Shown: in pieces, positions 13,762 to 14,777 of the stretch | How the letters are laid out: every line of letters starts with the position of its first letter | Position numbering within the stretch: position 1 is the first letter of the stretch | From: SG8-41 sp035456985 | GTDB lineage: Bacteria > Pseudomonadota > Gammaproteobacteria > Burkholderiales > SG8-41 | Assembly (NCBI GenBank): GCA_035456985.1 | Contig: DATICE010000115.1 | Coordinates: forward strand, 1-14,777 | Length of the DNA: 14,777 bases | Reading direction: 5' to 3' | The notes under the pieces: model-generated | What the model was told of the DNA's origin: nothing | Database searches by the model: none | The model's input: only the letters and a program-made list of their open reading frames with translations | Made by a program: the position numbers and the translations under genes

Positions 13762-13788
13762 AAAAAAGCCCGCTCGCGCGGGCTTTTT
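13762..13788. terminator. Strong bidirectional rho-independent terminator
   Basis: GCCCGC (13768-13773) pairs with GCGGGC (13778-13783) around the loop TCGC, extended by A-T pairs, with six A before (13762-13767) and five T after (13784-13788). It works in both directions, as expected between the convergent AsmA-fusion gene and htpX. Confidence 0.93.
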
Positions 13789-13807
13789 CTGCCCCCGGCC
13801 GGAGGCG

Positions 13808-14695
13808 TTAGCGCTCTTCGCTCCTCAGCGCGGCGATCCGCTCGTCAAGCGGCGGATGCGACATGAAGAGCCGCTTGAGGCCGACGCCGACACCGCCGGA
13901 AATGCCGAAGGCCTTTACGGCTTCGGGCAGCTGGGCCGGCTGCCCGTGGTTCAGCTTGAGGCGCTCGAGCGCGGCAATCATCTTGCCGCGTCCCGCCAGC
14001 GTCGCGCCGCCCGAATCGGCCCGAAATTCGCGCAGGCGCGAGAACCACATGACAACGATGCTCGCCAGGATGCCGAGGATGATCTGGGCGACGATGACGG
14101 TAATGAAAAACGCCGGCCCCTGCCCGCGCTCGACCTTGAACACGACGCGGTCAACGATGATGCCGACCACGCGTGAGAGGAAGATCACGAAGGTGTTGAG
14201 CACGCCCTGGATGAGCGTAAGCGTCACCATGTCGCCGTTGGCGACGTGGGTCACTTCATGGCCCAGCACCGCCTCCGCCTCGTCCTGGGACATGTTCTGC
14301 AGCAGCCCGGTGCTCACCGCAACCAGGGCGTCATTGCGATTCCAGCCCGTGGCAAAGGCATTGATCTCGGGCGCGTCGTAGACCGCGACTTCGGGCATGC
14401 CGATGCCCGCCTTCTCGGCCTGGCGCTTGACGGTGTCCACCAGCCAGCGCTCGGCCATGTTGGACGGCACCTCGATCACGTGGGCGCCGGTCGCCCGCTT
14501 CGCCATCCACTTCGAAATCAACAGCGAAATGAAGGAGCCGCCGAAGCCGAATATTCCCGCCATCAGCAGCAGGCCGAGGAGATTTATCCCCGTCCCTTCC
14601 GCCAGCATGCGGTCGACGCCGAGCAACTGCATCGTGATGCTCAACACGAGCAGCACGGCAAAGTTGGTCGCTACGAGCAGGAATATGCGTTTCAT
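13808..14695 (-). CDS. htpX: Membrane zinc metalloprotease HtpX (M48 family)
   Basis: This 295-residue protein matches HtpX, an inner-membrane zinc protease that degrades misfolded membrane proteins alongside FtsH. Two N-terminal membrane helices (about 4-20 and 37-60; start MKRIFLLVATNFAVLLVLSI) precede the catalytic segment, with PEVAVYDAPEINAFATGWNR (101-120), the zinc motif HEVTH (146-150), the downstream NGDMVTLTLIQGVLNTFV, another hydrophobic stretch (about 195-217), and the third ligand Glu223 in REFRAD. The tail SHPPLDERIAAL is also typical. Length agrees with the E. coli protein (293, from memory). The start ATG (14693-14695) has GGAGGA (complement of 14706-14711) ten bases upstream, and a sigma-32-like promoter precedes it. 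All catalytic residues are present. It converges with the AsmA-fusion gene across a shared terminator. Confidence 0.97.
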   Translation of the reverse strand: MKRIFLLVATNFAVLLVLSITMQLLGVDRMLAEGTGINLLGLLLMAGIFGFGGSFISLLISKWMAKRATGAHVIEVPSNMAERWLVDTVKRQAEKAGIGMPEVAVYDAPEINAFATGWNRNDALVAVSTGLLQNMSQDEAEAVLGHEVTHVANGDMVTLTLIQGVLNTFVIFLSRVVGIIVDRVVFKVERGQGPAFFITVIVAQIILGILASIVVMWFSRLREFRADSGGATLAGRGKMIAALERLKLNHGQPAQLPEAVKAFGISGGVGVGLKRLFMSHPPLDERIAALRSEER

Positions 14696-14729
14696 GAGCG
14701 CTGTGTCCTCCGGTGGTCGGTGAGGTGCT

Positions 14730-14757
14730 TAGATGGGGATGAAAAGTCCGTGTTCAA
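14730..14757 (-). promoter_or_regulatory. Heat-shock (sigma-32/RpoH-type) promoter of htpX
   Basis: On the minus strand, TTGAA (complement of 14753-14757) is followed after 14 bases by CCCCATCTA (complement of 14730-14738). This fits the sigma-32 pattern TTGAA, 13-15 bases, CCCCATnTa very closely. Transcription should begin about 28 bases before the ATG. htpX is a known heat-shock gene in E. coli, so site and gene agree. Confidence 0.75.
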
Positions 14758-14777
14758 CTGCCGTCGCGGTGCCTGAA

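Overview
The window is GC-rich with strong third-position GC bias, and its gene content (an HtpX of enterobacterial/betaproteobacterial size, an AsmA-family protein, and an acyl-CoA catabolic cluster built from CaiB/BaiF, CitE-like, acyl-CoA dehydrogenase and PuuE-like deacetylase genes) points to a Gram-negative proteobacterium, most likely a betaproteobacterium. This taxonomic call is an inference from content; no rRNA or tRNA is present.

Left part (1 to about 9200): acyl-CoA and carboxylic acid catabolism. It opens inside a class I CoA-transferase alpha subunit (IpdA/GctA-like), cut by the left edge and interrupted by an in-frame TGA at 263-265. The beta subunit (762-1484) follows, overlapping the alpha stop. 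After a 143-bp gap holding an FNR/ANR-type site at a class II position, a four-gene run starts: an Asp/Glu/hydantoin racemase-family protein (1628-2425), a CitE/HpcH-type C-C lyase (2491-3384), an acyl-CoA dehydrogenase (3387-4529) and a CaiB/BaiF CoA-transferase (4542-5732). A PuuE-like polysaccharide deacetylase (5733-6644, minus) converges on it with no intergenic base. Divergent from the deacetylase are an AMP-forming acyl-CoA ligase (6700-8181) and a PIG3-like quinone oxidoreductase (8204-9196). Together these can activate an acid to its CoA ester, desaturate it and split a beta-hydroxyacyl-CoA. A C5-dicarboxylate route (citramalyl-CoA type) is one reading, but no hydratase is present, so the substrate is not settled.

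Right part (about 9200 to 14777): signalling and envelope. A compact inverted repeat closes the catabolic block. A PDE-like HD phosphohydrolase (9272-10240, minus) is divergent, over overlapping promoters, from the most unusual gene of the window: a 1080-residue protein (10454-13696) made of an N-terminal winged-helix-like domain, about 560 residues of Ala/Glu/Lys/Arg-rich coiled coil, one membrane helix and a periplasmic AsmA-like domain. Four 14-bp tandem repeats and a strong bidirectional terminator follow it. The last gene is htpX (13808-14695, minus), a membrane metalloprotease behind a clear sigma-32-type promoter.

The strongest candidate for something undescribed is the winged-helix/coiled-coil/AsmA fusion. 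The in-frame TGA in the CoA-transferase and the FNR-type promoter are the next most checkable signals. There is no CRISPR array, insertion sequence, tRNA or rRNA. The longest stretch without a gene is 213 bases (10241-10453).
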